From assembly GCF_036375055.1 (NCBI RefSeq), contig NZ_DASUSQ010000083.1, forward strand, positions 1-64,000: DNA of 64,000 bases, in the 5' to 3' direction. The notes below the pieces were generated by a model that ran no database searches, was not told the origin of the DNA, and worked only from the letters and a program-made list of their open reading frames with translations. Below, piece after piece: positions 14,308 to 22,750 of the stretch (positions are counted from its first letter, which is position 1; every line of letters starts with the position of its first letter). The position numbers and the translations under genes were made by a program. The DNA is from Umezawaea sp036375055. GTDB taxonomy: Bacteria > Actinomycetota > Actinomycetes > Mycobacteriales > Pseudonocardiaceae.

Positions 14308-16838
14308 TGCTGAAGACGATCATCGCGGGTGTCAGGGCGCGCACCGCGCGGCTCCTGCTGTCGTCGATCGCCATCATGCTCGGGGTCGCCTTCGTCAGCG
14401 GCACGCTCGTGCTCGGCGACGGCATCACCGAGGGCATGAAGGACGAGTTCGCCAAGACCTCGCGCGGCGTCGACGCGTCGATGTCGCTCACGGGGGAGGG
14501 CCCGGAGTCCGAGACCGGCATCTCCCAGGCCGCGCTCGACAAGGTCCGCGGCACGCAGGGCGTGCAGGGCGCGGACATCCGCAGCTACGTCTCCGCCGCG
14601 CTGCTGACGGCGGGCGGCAAGGCCAAGCCCGCCAGCGCAGGCCCGCTCGCGTCCACGCCGGAGCTGCGCGAGTACGACCTGAAGGACGGCCGCTTCCCCG
14701 CGTCGACCACCGAGACCGCGGTCGACGTGCGGGCACTGGCCACGACGAAGCTGTCGCTGGGCCAGCAGATCACGCTGCTCGACGAGAACGACGCCAAGCA
14801 CTCGTTCACCATCGTCGGCACGTTCGCCCAGGGCGCCAACTCCATGTCGCTCGGCGGCAGCGAGCACCTCGTCCTGCTGCCCGAGGCGCTGACCGGGCTC
14901 AGCGACAAGGTCCGCGGGTACGAGCTGGTCGCGAAGGCCGCTCCCGGCGTGACCCAGCAGCAGCTCGTCGCGAACCTGGAGAAGACCTTCGGCGGCGACA
15001 GGGCGTTCAAGTTCCAGACCGGTGAGCAGCTCACCACCGAGACCCTGAAGCAGATCAGCGAGCGCTCGAACGAGTTCACCCAGCTGCTGCTCGCGTTCGC
15101 GCTCATCGCGCTCGTGGTCGCGGCCATGGTCATCTACAACACGTTCACCATCCTGGTCGCCCAGCGCACCAGGGAACTCGCCCTCATGCGGTGCGTCGGC
15201 GCCAGCCGCGGCCAGGTGTTCGGCAGCGTCATCGCCGAAGCCGTCGCCATGGGCTTCCTCGCCTCCGTGATCGGCCTGTTCGGCGGGATCGGCGTCTCCG
15301 CCCTCATGCAGACGGTCGTCGGGTCGCTCTCCGGCGACAACACGGTCGTCCGGCTCCCCGTCACGCCCACCACGGTGCTCGCCGCGTTCGGCGTCGGCGT
15401 GCTGATCACGGTGGTCTCGGCGGCGCTGCCCGCCCGCAAGGCGACGAAGGTCGCCCCGGTCGCCGCGCTGCGCGCCCAGCTCGACAGCGGCGAGGAGGTC
15501 GCCCGCACCGGCAAGCTGCGGATCGCGTTCGCCGTGCTCCTCGGCCTGGCGGGCGCGGGCGTCGTCTACCTCGGCACGGGCATGGAGGAGGAAGCGGCGC
15601 TGATCATCACCGGCTCCGGCACGATGCTGCTGCTGGCCATGGTGGTCACGCTCGGCCCGGTGCTCGTCGGACCGGTCAACCGGGTGCTCGGCGTCGTGCC
15701 GAGGGCGCTGTTCGGCGTTCCCGCCAAGCTGGCGTCCGGCAACGCGGGCCGCAACCCCAAGCGCACCGCGGCCACGACCGCCGCGCTGATGATCGGCGTG
15801 ACCATCGTCAGCCTCGTCACGGTCGTCGCCACCAGCGCGAAGGAGACCGCGAGCGCCGAGGTCGACCAGCGCTTCCCCGCCGACTACACCGTCACCTCGT
15901 CGATCTACAGCAGGCCGTTGCAGCAGGACCTGCTGGACCAGCTCACCGCCGTCCCCCAGGTCGCCAAGGTGGCCCCGGTGGCCGCGTTCGCCCCGGAGAG
16001 CGAGGAGAACTCCCAGTACAGCGCGTACCTGGAGGCCACCACGCCCGAGGCGCTCGGCGACCTCGTGCGGCCGAAGGTCGTGTCGGGCAGCATCACGGGC
16101 CTCGAGGACGGCGAGGTCGCGATCAGCTCCAGCTTCGCCAAGCGCGGCGGACTGGCCGTCGGCGGCACCCTCCCGCAGGGCGTCGGCGCCACCAAGAAGG
16201 ACCTGAAGGTCGTCGCGGTCGTCGACGGCATCGACAGCAGCGGCATCGTCACGCTGGCCACGCTCAACTCGTTCAACCCCGACACGCCCGGCTTCCGCAG
16301 CATCATGGTGAAGCTCAAGGACGGCGTGGGCGCCGAAGCGGGCCGGGCGGCCGTCGAGAAGGTCACCGACCCCTCGCCGATCGCCGTCATCGACAGCGCC
16401 GCCGAGACGAAGGCCCAGCTCAACACCCAGGTCGACCAGGTGCTCGGTTTCATCTGGGCCCTCATCGGCCTCGCCGTGATCATCGCCCTGTTCGGCATCG
16501 CCAACACGCTGACGCTGTCGGTCCTGGAGCGCACCAGGGAGTCGGCGCTGCTGCGGGCGCTCGGCCTCACCAAGAGCCAGCTGCGGCTGATGCTCGTGGT
16601 CGAGTCGGTCCTGATGGCCGTCATGGGCGCCGCGATCGGCCTGGTCCTCGGTGTCGGGTTCGGCTGGATCCTGGTCGAGGCGCTGTCGTCGGACAGCTTC
16701 CCGATCACCTTCGACGTCCCGGTCGGCCAGATCGGCGTCATGCTCCTCGCGGCCGTGGTCGCGGCGATGATCGCCGCCGCCATGCCCGCGAGGCGAGCGG
16801 CCCGCACCTCGGTCGTCGCCGGGATGGCCGAGGCCTGA
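14307..16838 (+). CDS. FtsX-like ABC transporter permease
   Basis: An 843-residue permease with two FtsX/MacB repeats: an N-terminal segment (LLSSIAIMLGVAFVSGTLV), a large extracytoplasmic domain, three helices around 255-375, a short hydrophobic pair near 400-450, a second periplasmic-type domain and three C-terminal helices. Both FtsX blocks carry the typical string before the helix bundle (RTRELALMRCVGASRGQV and ERTRESALLRALGLTKSQL). With the upstream ATPase it forms a complete exporter of unknown substrate; related actinobacterial pairs are linked to peptides, lipids and cell-envelope stress. ATG 14307 is preferred over GTG 14304 because it couples directly to the upstream stop. A terminator hairpin follows. 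Confidence 0.95.
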   Translation: MLKTIIAGVRARTARLLLSSIAIMLGVAFVSGTLVLGDGITEGMKDEFAKTSRGVDASMSLTGEGPESETGISQAALDKVRGTQGVQGADIRSYVSAALLTAGGKAKPASAGPLASTPELREYDLKDGRFPASTTETAVDVRALATTKLSLGQQITLLDENDAKHSFTIVGTFAQGANSMSLGGSEHLVLLPEALTGLSDKVRGYELVAKAAPGVTQQQLVANLEKTFGGDRAFKFQTGEQLTTETLKQISERSNEFTQLLLAFALIALVVAAMVIYNTFTILVAQRTRELALMRCVGASRGQVFGSVIAEAVAMGFLASVIGLFGGIGVSALMQTVVGSLSGDNTVVRLPVTPTTVLAAFGVGVLITVVSAALPARKATKVAPVAALRAQLDSGEEVARTGKLRIAFAVLLGLAGAGVVYLGTGMEEEAALIITGSGTMLLLAMVVTLGPVLVGPVNRVLGVVPRALFGVPAKLASGNAGRNPKRTAATTAALMIGVTIVSLVTVVATSAKETASAEVDQRFPADYTVTSSIYSRPLQQDLLDQLTAVPQVAKVAPVAAFAPESEENSQYSAYLEATTPEALGDLVRPKVVSGSITGLEDGEVAISSSFAKRGGLAVGGTLPQGVGATKKDLKVVAVVDGIDSSGIVTLATLNSFNPDTPGFRSIMVKLKDGVGAEAGRAAVEKVTDPSPIAVIDSAAETKAQLNTQVDQVLGFIWALIGLAVIIALFGIANTLTLSVLERTRESALLRALGLTKSQLRLMLVVESVLMAVMGAAIGLVLGVGFGWILVEALSSDSFPITFDVPVGQIGVMLLAAVVAAMIAAAMPARRAARTSVVAGMAEA

Positions 16839-16841
16839 CCC

Positions 16842-16877
16842 GACGGCCCGTCCTTCTTCGGGGGAGGGCGGGCCGTC
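16842..16877. terminator. Terminator after the FtsX-like permease
   Basis: GACGGCCCGTCC pairs with the segment ending at 16877 (one wobble), with a T/G-rich loop, immediately after the permease stop. Confidence 0.8.
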
Positions 16878-16952
16878 ATCCCCGGTACGGCCGCTGCCCC
16901 GCGCCCCACGGTGCGGGGCAGCGGCGCGCCACGGGGGTGCGAAGCCGGGGTC

Positions 16953-17098
16953 CGCGGTCGCGGGAGCCGTTCCAGCTCCCGCACGGGCCGGTCCGGGGAC
17001 GCGACGAGGTCGCACGACCGGTACCGCTCGGCGAACCCAGCCCCGCCGAGCCGCGGCTCGCACAGGTCGCCCTCGGGCACCACCGCGTCGAGCCGACC
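16953..17098 (-). pseudogene. Unidentified gene relic
   Basis: The intergenic region 16878-17522 has no complete gene, but on the minus strand this stretch has normal actinobacterial codon use (nearly all third positions G or C) and a protein-like reading: VVPEGDLCEP, GFAERYRSCDL and ASPDRPVRELERL. It has no convincing start, RBS or natural end. I interpret it as a remnant of a decayed gene and do not recognise the family. Chance open frame is possible in such GC-rich DNA. Confidence 0.35.
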
Positions 17099-17466
17099 AC
17101 CTCGCGGCGGCGTTCCGCCCGAACGTCCGATTCGCACCGCGGCGGCGTCCGCTCCGCGGGACGGCCGGGAGCGGTCGAGGAATCTTTTCTTCCCGCGCGT
17201 CACGTTCGGCGGCGCGAGGCCTCTACCAGGGTGCGGGGTTGGCTCGGGCGAGGGCCGAGCCAACCCCCGCCTCTTGCCCCTCTGGGCCGTTCGGAGCACA
17301 GTTCACCCGGTGTTCACCCGTACTGGTGCTGCCGCCACCACCTCGTACTGCTGAAATCACGGGCGGCCCCGTGCTCGTCGCGCGGTGCGCCGGAAGCGGT
17401 CGGAAGGTTACGGAACGATGTCGACAGCGGTCCGCCTGCTTGACACCGGGGGCTGCCACGTCGACT

Positions 17467-17482
17467 GTGAGAGCGCTCTCAC
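17467..17482. promoter_or_regulatory. CebR-type operator upstream of the binding protein
   Basis: GTGAGAGCGCTCTCAC is a perfect 16-bp palindrome 40 bp before the binding-protein start. It matches the Streptomyces CebR box TGGGAGCGCTCCCA at 12 of 14 positions, including the AGCGCT core. The LacI-family regulator at 21638-22669 is the natural candidate to bind it. Repression relieved by cellobiose is the known behaviour of CebR and is inferred here. Confidence 0.8.
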
Positions 17483-17522
17483 TGCGTTGGGTCACGCGGG
17501 CGGAGCGCGCCGAGGAGGACGG

Positions 17523-18803
17523 ATGAGCAGGACTCTGGTCGGTCGTGCGGCTGCGGCCGTGGTGGCCGCCCTCGCCGTGACGAGCGTCGCGGCGTGCGGG
17601 GGAGAGGCGGGAGGCTCGGACGGCAAGATCAAGCTGTCCATCGGCGTCTTCTCCGACTTCGGGTACGACGCCCTGGTCAAGGAGTACCAGGCCGCGCACC
17701 CGAACATCGAGGTCGAGCAGCGCAAGGTCAAGATGGAGCAGCACCACACGCAGCTCGCCACCCAGCTCGCGGGCGGACGCGGCGCCGCGGACATCGTCGC
17801 CATCGAAGAGGGCAACGTCGCCCAGTTCCGCCAGTCCAAGGACAAGTTCGTGAACCTCGCGGACCACGGCGCCAAGGACCTGGAGAACCAGTGGGCCGCC
17901 TGGAAGTGGAGCCAGGGCACCACCGACAACGGCAACTTCGTGCTGGGGCTCGGCACGGACATGGGCAGCCTCGCCCTGTGCTACCGCCGCGACCTGTTCG
18001 AGGCGGCGGGCCTGCCCGTCGACCGCGTGGAGGTCGGCAAGCTCTGGCCCACGTGGCAGGACTACGTCGCCACCGCCCAGACCTTCACCGAGCAGACGCC
18101 GGACGTGAAGTTCGTCGACACGGCCCTCAACGTCTACAAGGCGATCCTCGACCAGACCGAGGAGGCGTACTTCGCCAAGGCCGACGACTCCTACATCGCC
18201 GACAGGAACACGAAGGTCGGCGACGCCTTCACCCTCGCGGCGAGCCTCGGCGAGAAGCGCCAGACCGGCGCGCTCCCCCCGTTCAGCCCGGAGTGGAACG
18301 TCGCGCTGAAGCAGGCGTCCTTCGCCACCACCACGTGCCCCGCCTGGGCCCTCGCCCTCATCAAGGCGGGCGCGGGCGACGAGGCCGCGGGCAAGTGGGA
18401 CGTCGCGGACGCCCCCGGCCCCGGCGGCAACTGGGGCGGGTCCTTCCTGGCCGTGCCCAAGCAGAGCGCGCACCCCCAGGAGGCCTACGAGCTGGCCAAG
18501 TGGCTGACCGCCCCCGAGCAGCAGAAGCGGATCTTCAAGGAGACCGGCAACCTGCCGAGCGAACCGGTGGCCTACAAGGACCCCGAGGTCACGGCCACCG
18601 TCAACACCTACTTCAACAACGCCCCGGTCGGCCAGATCTTCGGCACCTCCGCCGAGAACCTGCAACCCACCTACCGCGGCACCAAGGACTCCAAGGTGAC
18701 CCCGGTGTTCAGCAGCGCCCTCTCCAGGGTCGAACAGGGCAAGCAGAACACGTCGGAGGCGTTCGCGCAGGCGTTGAAGGAAGCGCAGGACGCCGTCAAG
18801 TGA
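17523..18803 (+). CDS. Sugar ABC transporter lipoprotein (CebE-like)
   Basis: A 426-residue family 1 extracellular solute-binding protein. ATG 17523 has AGGAGG 4 bp upstream. A lipoprotein signal peptide ends in the lipobox SVAAC, so the mature protein is lipid-anchored at that Cys. The fold shows in GVFSDFGYDALVKEY, LATQLAGG, the hinge block YRRDLFEAAGLP and the late ELAKWLTAPEQQ. Context (CebR-type operator, permease remnants, GH1 beta-glucosidase) points to cellobiose/cello-oligosaccharide uptake. The ATPase is absent, as is usual where the shared MsiK ATPase is used. Both partner permeases downstream look disabled, so its present function is uncertain. Confidence 0.9.
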   Translation: MSRTLVGRAAAAVVAALAVTSVAACGGEAGGSDGKIKLSIGVFSDFGYDALVKEYQAAHPNIEVEQRKVKMEQHHTQLATQLAGGRGAADIVAIEEGNVAQFRQSKDKFVNLADHGAKDLENQWAAWKWSQGTTDNGNFVLGLGTDMGSLALCYRRDLFEAAGLPVDRVEVGKLWPTWQDYVATAQTFTEQTPDVKFVDTALNVYKAILDQTEEAYFAKADDSYIADRNTKVGDAFTLAASLGEKRQTGALPPFSPEWNVALKQASFATTTCPAWALALIKAGAGDEAAGKWDVADAPGPGGNWGGSFLAVPKQSAHPQEAYELAKWLTAPEQQKRIFKETGNLPSEPVAYKDPEVTATVNTYFNNAPVGQIFGTSAENLQPTYRGTKDSKVTPVFSSALSRVEQGKQNTSEAFAQALKEAQDAVK

Positions 18804-18818
18804 CACCGGACAACCACG

Positions 18819-18848
18819 GGCGGAGCGGGGTCCCGGCCCCGCTCCGCC
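18819..18848. terminator. Hairpin between binding-protein and permease genes
   Basis: A 12-bp perfect stem (GGCGGAGCGGGG with its complement at 18837-18848), loop TCCCGG. Hairpins at this position in sugar ABC operons usually lower downstream expression relative to the binding protein. Confidence 0.75.
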
Positions 18849-18866
18849 GCGCGCCGGGGGCCGTCG

Positions 18867-19175
18867 ATGGCCGGTGAGACCAACGGCGACCGGCGGTGGC
18901 CGCTCGCGCGGCTGGACGGCGAGTGCACGCCCCACCTGGTGATCGCCCCCTTCTTCCTGGTGTTCGGCGTCTTCGGCCTCCACCCCCTGCTGCACACCGC
19001 CTGGGTGTCGCTGCGCGACTGGCAGCCGATCGACGGCGACCAGGGCCTCGTCGGCCTCGACAACTACGCGACCCTCCTCGGCGACGCCAACTCCTGGAAC
19101 ACCCCGATCCTGGTCGTCCTGGTCGTCGCGGGCATCAACTTCTCCGTGACGCGACGCATCGCGTCCAAGGGCTGA
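18867..19175 (+). pseudogene. CebF-like permease with large internal deletion
   Basis: The 102-residue open frame joins the two ends of a CebF-type permease. Residues 1-75 match the usual N terminus (PHLVIAPFFLVFGVFGLHPL, TAWVSLRDWQ, GLVGLDNYATLLGD). From about 78 it jumps to the usual C-terminal helix and tail (GINFSVTRRIAS). About 200 residues with four helices and the EAA loop that docks the ATPase are missing, yet the frame is kept. Full-length relatives have about 300 residues. It cannot be a normal permease. Start ATG 18867 lies in GC-rich sequence without a clear RBS. Confidence 0.75.
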
Positions 19176-19184
19176 GGGGGAGCC

Positions 19185-19664
19185 GTGGCAGCGCTCGACA
19201 CCGCCCCGCCGCTGACGCCGGGTGGTCACCCGGTCGAGAACACCACCAGGGTCTTCGACACCGTCGACTCCTCCCCGGCGATGACGAACTCCCCGTTCCT
19301 CCTCGCCCCGGGCACCGCGATGGTGCCGACCCAGCTCGGCGTGGTCCCGCTCCACACGCTGATGTCCGACCTCGACCGGTACGGCACCCCGCAAGCCGTC
19401 ATCGTGCGACCCCAGGCCGCCGTCATGGGCGTGTTCGCGTTCACGACGGCGTGGAACGACTTCTTCCGGCCGCTGATCGTGCTGGACCCCAACGACGGCC
19501 CGACGGTCCAGGTCGCGCTGTCAGCACTGGCCAGCGGCTACCACACCGACCACTCGCTCATGCTCGCCGGCGCATCGCTCGCGGTGCTGCCGGTCGTCGC
19601 GATCTTCATCCTGCCGGCCCGCCGGATCGTCGGCGGGATCGTGCAGGGTGCCGTGAAGGGATGA
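19185..19664 (+). pseudogene. CebG-like permease with several internal deletions
   Basis: The 159-residue frame is a patchwork of CebG-type blocks in the right order: PPLTPGG and ENTTRVFDTVD from the first extracytoplasmic loop, AMVPTQLGVVPLHTLMSDL from mid-protein, then TTAWNDFFRPLIVLDPND through the normal C terminus GGIVQGAVKG. Missing are the first helix, the second helix region and the stretch after AVIV that carries the EAA loop. Normal length is about 270-300. At least three separate losses all kept the frame. It starts 10 bp after the CebF-like relic and stops 5 bp before bglC, so operon spacing is intact. Confidence 0.75.
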
Positions 19665-19668
19665 CTAG

Positions 19669-21129
19669 ATGACCACCACCGACCCGGACAGCCGAGTCGG
19701 GCGGGCGCCAGTGCCCGCCCCGGACCTCGCCCCCGACACCCTCCGATTCCCGGCGGGCTTCACCTGGGGCGCGGCCACCGCGTCCTTCCAGATCGAGGGT
19801 TCGACCACCGTGGACGGTCGCACACCGTCCATCTGGGACACCTTCGCCGCCACGCCGGGCAAGGTGCTCAACGGCGACACCGGCGAGCCCGCGTGCGACC
19901 ACTACAACCGGTCCGCCGAGGACGTCGAGCTGATGTCGCAGCTCGGCCTGGCGGCGTACCGCTTCTCCGTGGCGTGGCCCCGGATCGTGCCCGCGGCCGA
20001 CGGCCTGGTGGAGCCGCGCGGTCTGGCGTTCTACGACAGGCTGGTGGACCAGTTGCTGGCCAAGGGCATCGAGCCCGTCGCCACGCTGTACCACTGGGAC
20101 CTCCCGCAGTGGCTGGAGGACCAGGGCGGGTGGCGCAACCGCGACACCGCCCACCGGTTCGCCGAGTACGCGCAGGTCGTGTTCGGCCACCTCGGCGACC
20201 GGGTGAAGCTGTGGAGCACGCTCAACGAGCCGTGGTGCTCCGCGTTCCTGGGTCACCACAAGGGCAACCACGCGCCCGGCCTGACGGACTCCAAGGCGTC
20301 GCTGGAGGCCATGCACCACCTGCTCCTGGCGCACGGCCTCGCCACGCGGGCGATGCGCGAGCGGGCCACCGAGGAACACAAGTTCTCGCTGGTCCTGAAC
20401 TTCACCCAGGGCAAGGCTGACAACGATGACACCGCGTCGCTGGACGCCGTGCGCAAGGTCGACGGCCTGCACAACCGGATCTTCCTGGACCCGGTGCTCG
20501 GCCGCGGTTACCCGGCCGACGTAGTGCAGGACGTGGCGTGGCTCGGTGACTGGCAGCGCGTGGTGCTGGACGGTGACCTCGACGTCATCGCCACGCCGAT
20601 CGACTTCCTGGGCGTGAACTACTACAGCCCCACCCGCGTCGCGCCCGCCGCCGACCCGGAGGTCGTCACCGACGGGCCGTTCCCCGGTCTGCGCGGTGTC
20701 GAGCTGCTCGACCCGCGCGGTGAGCTGACCAGCTTCGGCTGGGAGCAGAACGCGGACGCGTTCGCCGAGCTGCTCGTCCGCCTCGGGAAGGACGCGCCGG
20801 GCCTGCCGATCGTGATCACCGAGAACGGGTCGGCGTTCGTCGACGAGGTCGACGAGTTCGGCCACGTCGAGGACCCGCAGCGGGTCGCGTTCCTGGTCGA
20901 CCACCTGCGGGCCGTGCACCGGGCCATCGAGGCGGGCACCGACATCCGCGGGTACCTCGCGTGGTCGCTGCTGGACAACTTCGAGTGGGCCGAGGGGTAC
21001 AGCCAGCGGTTCGGTGTCGTGCGGGTCGACTACGAGACCCAGGAGCGGACGGTGAAGCGCAGCGGGGCGACCCTGGCGCGGATCATCGGCCGCAATTCGA
21101 TTCCCGCCACCGGGTACGAGGTGGAGTAG
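19669..21129 (+). CDS. bglC: GH1 beta-glucosidase (BglC-like)
   Basis: A 486-residue cytoplasmic family 1 glycoside hydrolase, full length and without a signal peptide. The N-terminal signature FTWGAATASFQIEG, acid/base Glu187 in TLNEPW and nucleophile Glu385 in ITENGSAF are present, as is the substrate-binding LLDNFEWAEGY. It hydrolyses cellobiose and related beta-glucosides to glucose. ATG 19669 lies 5 bp after the permease relic stop with GAAGGG upstream. In Streptomyces the equivalent gene closes the cebEFG-bglC operon under CebR. Unlike the permeases, this gene shows no damage, so selection apparently still acts on it. Confidence 0.96.
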   Translation: MTTTDPDSRVGRAPVPAPDLAPDTLRFPAGFTWGAATASFQIEGSTTVDGRTPSIWDTFAATPGKVLNGDTGEPACDHYNRSAEDVELMSQLGLAAYRFSVAWPRIVPAADGLVEPRGLAFYDRLVDQLLAKGIEPVATLYHWDLPQWLEDQGGWRNRDTAHRFAEYAQVVFGHLGDRVKLWSTLNEPWCSAFLGHHKGNHAPGLTDSKASLEAMHHLLLAHGLATRAMRERATEEHKFSLVLNFTQGKADNDDTASLDAVRKVDGLHNRIFLDPVLGRGYPADVVQDVAWLGDWQRVVLDGDLDVIATPIDFLGVNYYSPTRVAPAADPEVVTDGPFPGLRGVELLDPRGELTSFGWEQNADAFAELLVRLGKDAPGLPIVITENGSAFVDEVDEFGHVEDPQRVAFLVDHLRAVHRAIEAGTDIRGYLAWSLLDNFEWAEGYSQRFGVVRVDYETQERTVKRSGATLARIIGRNSIPATGYEVE

Positions 21130-21140
21130 GGGCGTGAGGT

Positions 21141-21176
21141 GACGAGGGGCCCGCACCGTCGCGCGGGTCCCTCGTC
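21141..21176. terminator. First terminator after bglC
   Basis: A 14-bp stem (GACGAGGGGCCCGC with 21163-21176, one mismatch), 12 bp after the bglC stop. Confidence 0.8.
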
Positions 21177-21182
21177 CAGGGC

Positions 21183-21212
21183 TTGAGGAGGTCCCGATCG
21201 GGGCCTCCTCAA
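21183..21212. terminator. Second, tandem terminator after bglC
   Basis: TTGAGGAGGTCCC pairs with 21200-21212 (one wobble) around the loop GATC. It sits 6 bp after the first hairpin, giving two tandem terminators. Confidence 0.8.
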
Positions 21213-21637
21213 TTCATGTGCGATGCATATTCCGGGGGAGACGTACGCAGAGTTGTTTGCATCGACAAGCGCTCATCGGAATGACGGCCGTCCGCCGTGC
21301 CCCGACCGCGGACTCGCCACCCCGTCGAGCGGTGTCCGGTGCTCAGGGCGGGGGTGCCGCACCGCGTGACCGGAAGCCCGGTCGGCGGAATGGCGATTGA
21401 CCCGCGGTCAACAATTTCCGAACGGCAAAACGCGATCACGCGGAATCGCGCTTCCCCGCCTCGCGCACTCACGCCGACTCAGAGGTAACCCGCCCAGGGG
21501 GACCCCTGTTTTATACATTACTCTCGGGGTCCGACAAATACGGTGAGTTGTCTGCGGCAATAGGAAATGCTCGAAAGAGTGGCCATTGGCGGCGATAAGG
21601 ACACCAGGGGTAGTAGTAATACCGCCCGAAGGTGGTA
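21213..21637. other. Lower-GC intergenic region without supported gene
   Basis: This stretch between bglC and the lacI-type gene is visibly richer in A/T than its surroundings (for example TGTTTTATACATTACTC near 21508). GGACCCC at 21500 and GGGGTCC at 21526 could form a weak hairpin ending the lacI-type transcript. No open frame here has an RBS and protein-like composition. Confidence 0.5.
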
Positions 21638-22669
21638 TCAAGTCGACTGGCGGCGCACGAGAATCGTCGGCAGCACTTCCCGGCGGGCCCGGACCGGCTC
21701 GTCGCGCAGCAGCCGCAGCAGGTGGTTGACCATGTGGGCCACCTGGTCGTTCGAGTCCTGCTTGATCGTCGTCAGCGGCGGCTCGGTGTGCGGGGCGATC
21801 AGCGGGTGGTCGTCGAAGCCCACGACGGCCACGTCGTCCGGCACGCGCCTGCCCGCCTCGCGCAGGGCGTCCAGCGCGCCCGCGGCCATCAGGTCGCTGG
21901 CGACGAACGCGGCGTCCAGGTCGGGCACGCGGTCGAGCAGCGCGGCCATCGCCCGCTTGCCGCCCTCGCGGTCGAAGTTGCCGCTCTCGGTCATCAGCGC
22001 GGTCACGGCGTCGTCCGCGCCGACGGCCGTCCGCCAGCCTTCGAGGCGGTCGATGGACGAGTACTCGTCGGCCGTGCCCGTGACGCTGACGATCTTCTTG
22101 CGCCCCAACGACAACAGGTGCTCGGTCGCGACGACCGCGCCGCCGGTGTTGTCGTTGTCGACCAGGTGCAGGCCGCGCAGCGGACCCCACGGGCGGCCCG
22201 CGTAGACGACCGGCAGCGGGAGCTTGCGGGCGATCGACGGCAGCTGGTCGCCCTTGTGCGGCGCGAACAGCAGGGCGCCGTCGACGTGGCCGCCCGCCAG
22301 GAAGCGCTCGGCGCGGGCCTGGTCCTCGGGGGAGTGCACCAGCATCAGGACCATCTGCACGTCCGCGGCGGCGAGCGCGCGGGCCGCCGCCCTGATCAGC
22401 TGCCCGAAGTGCGGGTCGTCGAAGATCTTCGGTTCCGGCTCGGAGAACACGACCGCGACCGCGTCGGTGCGCCGCGTGACCAGCGAGCGGGCCGCGTGGT
22501 TCGGCGTGTAACCGAGCTCCACCACCGCAGCCGTCACCGCTTCGTGCGCCTCGGGACTCACCCTCGGCGAGGAGTTCAGCACCCGCGACGCCGTCGCCCT
22601 CGACACGCCCGCTCTCTCGGCGACGTCCTCCAGGGTGGGACGCGCCGCGCGCTGCGGTTGGACGGACAC
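21638..22669 (-). CDS. LacI-family regulator (CebR-like)
   Basis: A 343-residue LacI/GalR repressor. The N-terminal HTH (TLEDVAERAGVSRATASRVL) and hinge helix (SSPRVSPEAHEAV, NHAARSLVTRRTD) are complete, followed by a periplasmic-binding-protein-like ligand domain ending in VGFDDHPLIAPHTEPPLTTI. GTG 22669 is chosen because GAGGAG lies 8 bp upstream; a longer frame exists but has no RBS. Palindromes with the CebR core occur upstream of this gene and of the cellobiose-type binding protein, so it most likely represses that locus and itself, with cellobiose as inducer by analogy with CebR. Confidence 0.92.
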   Translation of the reverse strand: MSVQPQRAARPTLEDVAERAGVSRATASRVLNSSPRVSPEAHEAVTAAVVELGYTPNHAARSLVTRRTDAVAVVFSEPEPKIFDDPHFGQLIRAAARALAAADVQMVLMLVHSPEDQARAERFLAGGHVDGALLFAPHKGDQLPSIARKLPLPVVYAGRPWGPLRGLHLVDNDNTGGAVVATEHLLSLGRKKIVSVTGTADEYSSIDRLEGWRTAVGADDAVTALMTESGNFDREGGKRAMAALLDRVPDLDAAFVASDLMAAGALDALREAGRRVPDDVAVVGFDDHPLIAPHTEPPLTTIKQDSNDQVAHMVNHLLRLLRDEPVRARREVLPTILVRRQST

Positions 22670-22727
22670 GGGCACCACTCCTCGACGATCGGTGAATCGG
22701 CTCAGCTTAGCCGGATCACCCCCGCTC

Positions 22728-22739
22728 GGGAGCGCTCCC
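22728..22739. promoter_or_regulatory. CebR-type operator upstream of the lacI-type gene
   Basis: GGGAGCGCTCCC is a perfect 12-bp palindrome. With flanks it differs from the CebR box TGGGAGCGCTCCCA only at the first base (C). It lies 58 bp upstream of the lacI-type start and 11 bp downstream of the ACT-GNAT stop, which fits autoregulation. Confidence 0.8.
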
Positions 22740-22750
22740 ACACCCGACCG

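Noticed and set aside
9483..16838. Regulators plus ABC exporter considered as an antibiotic cluster
   Set aside because: No biosynthetic core enzymes are present between or beside them.
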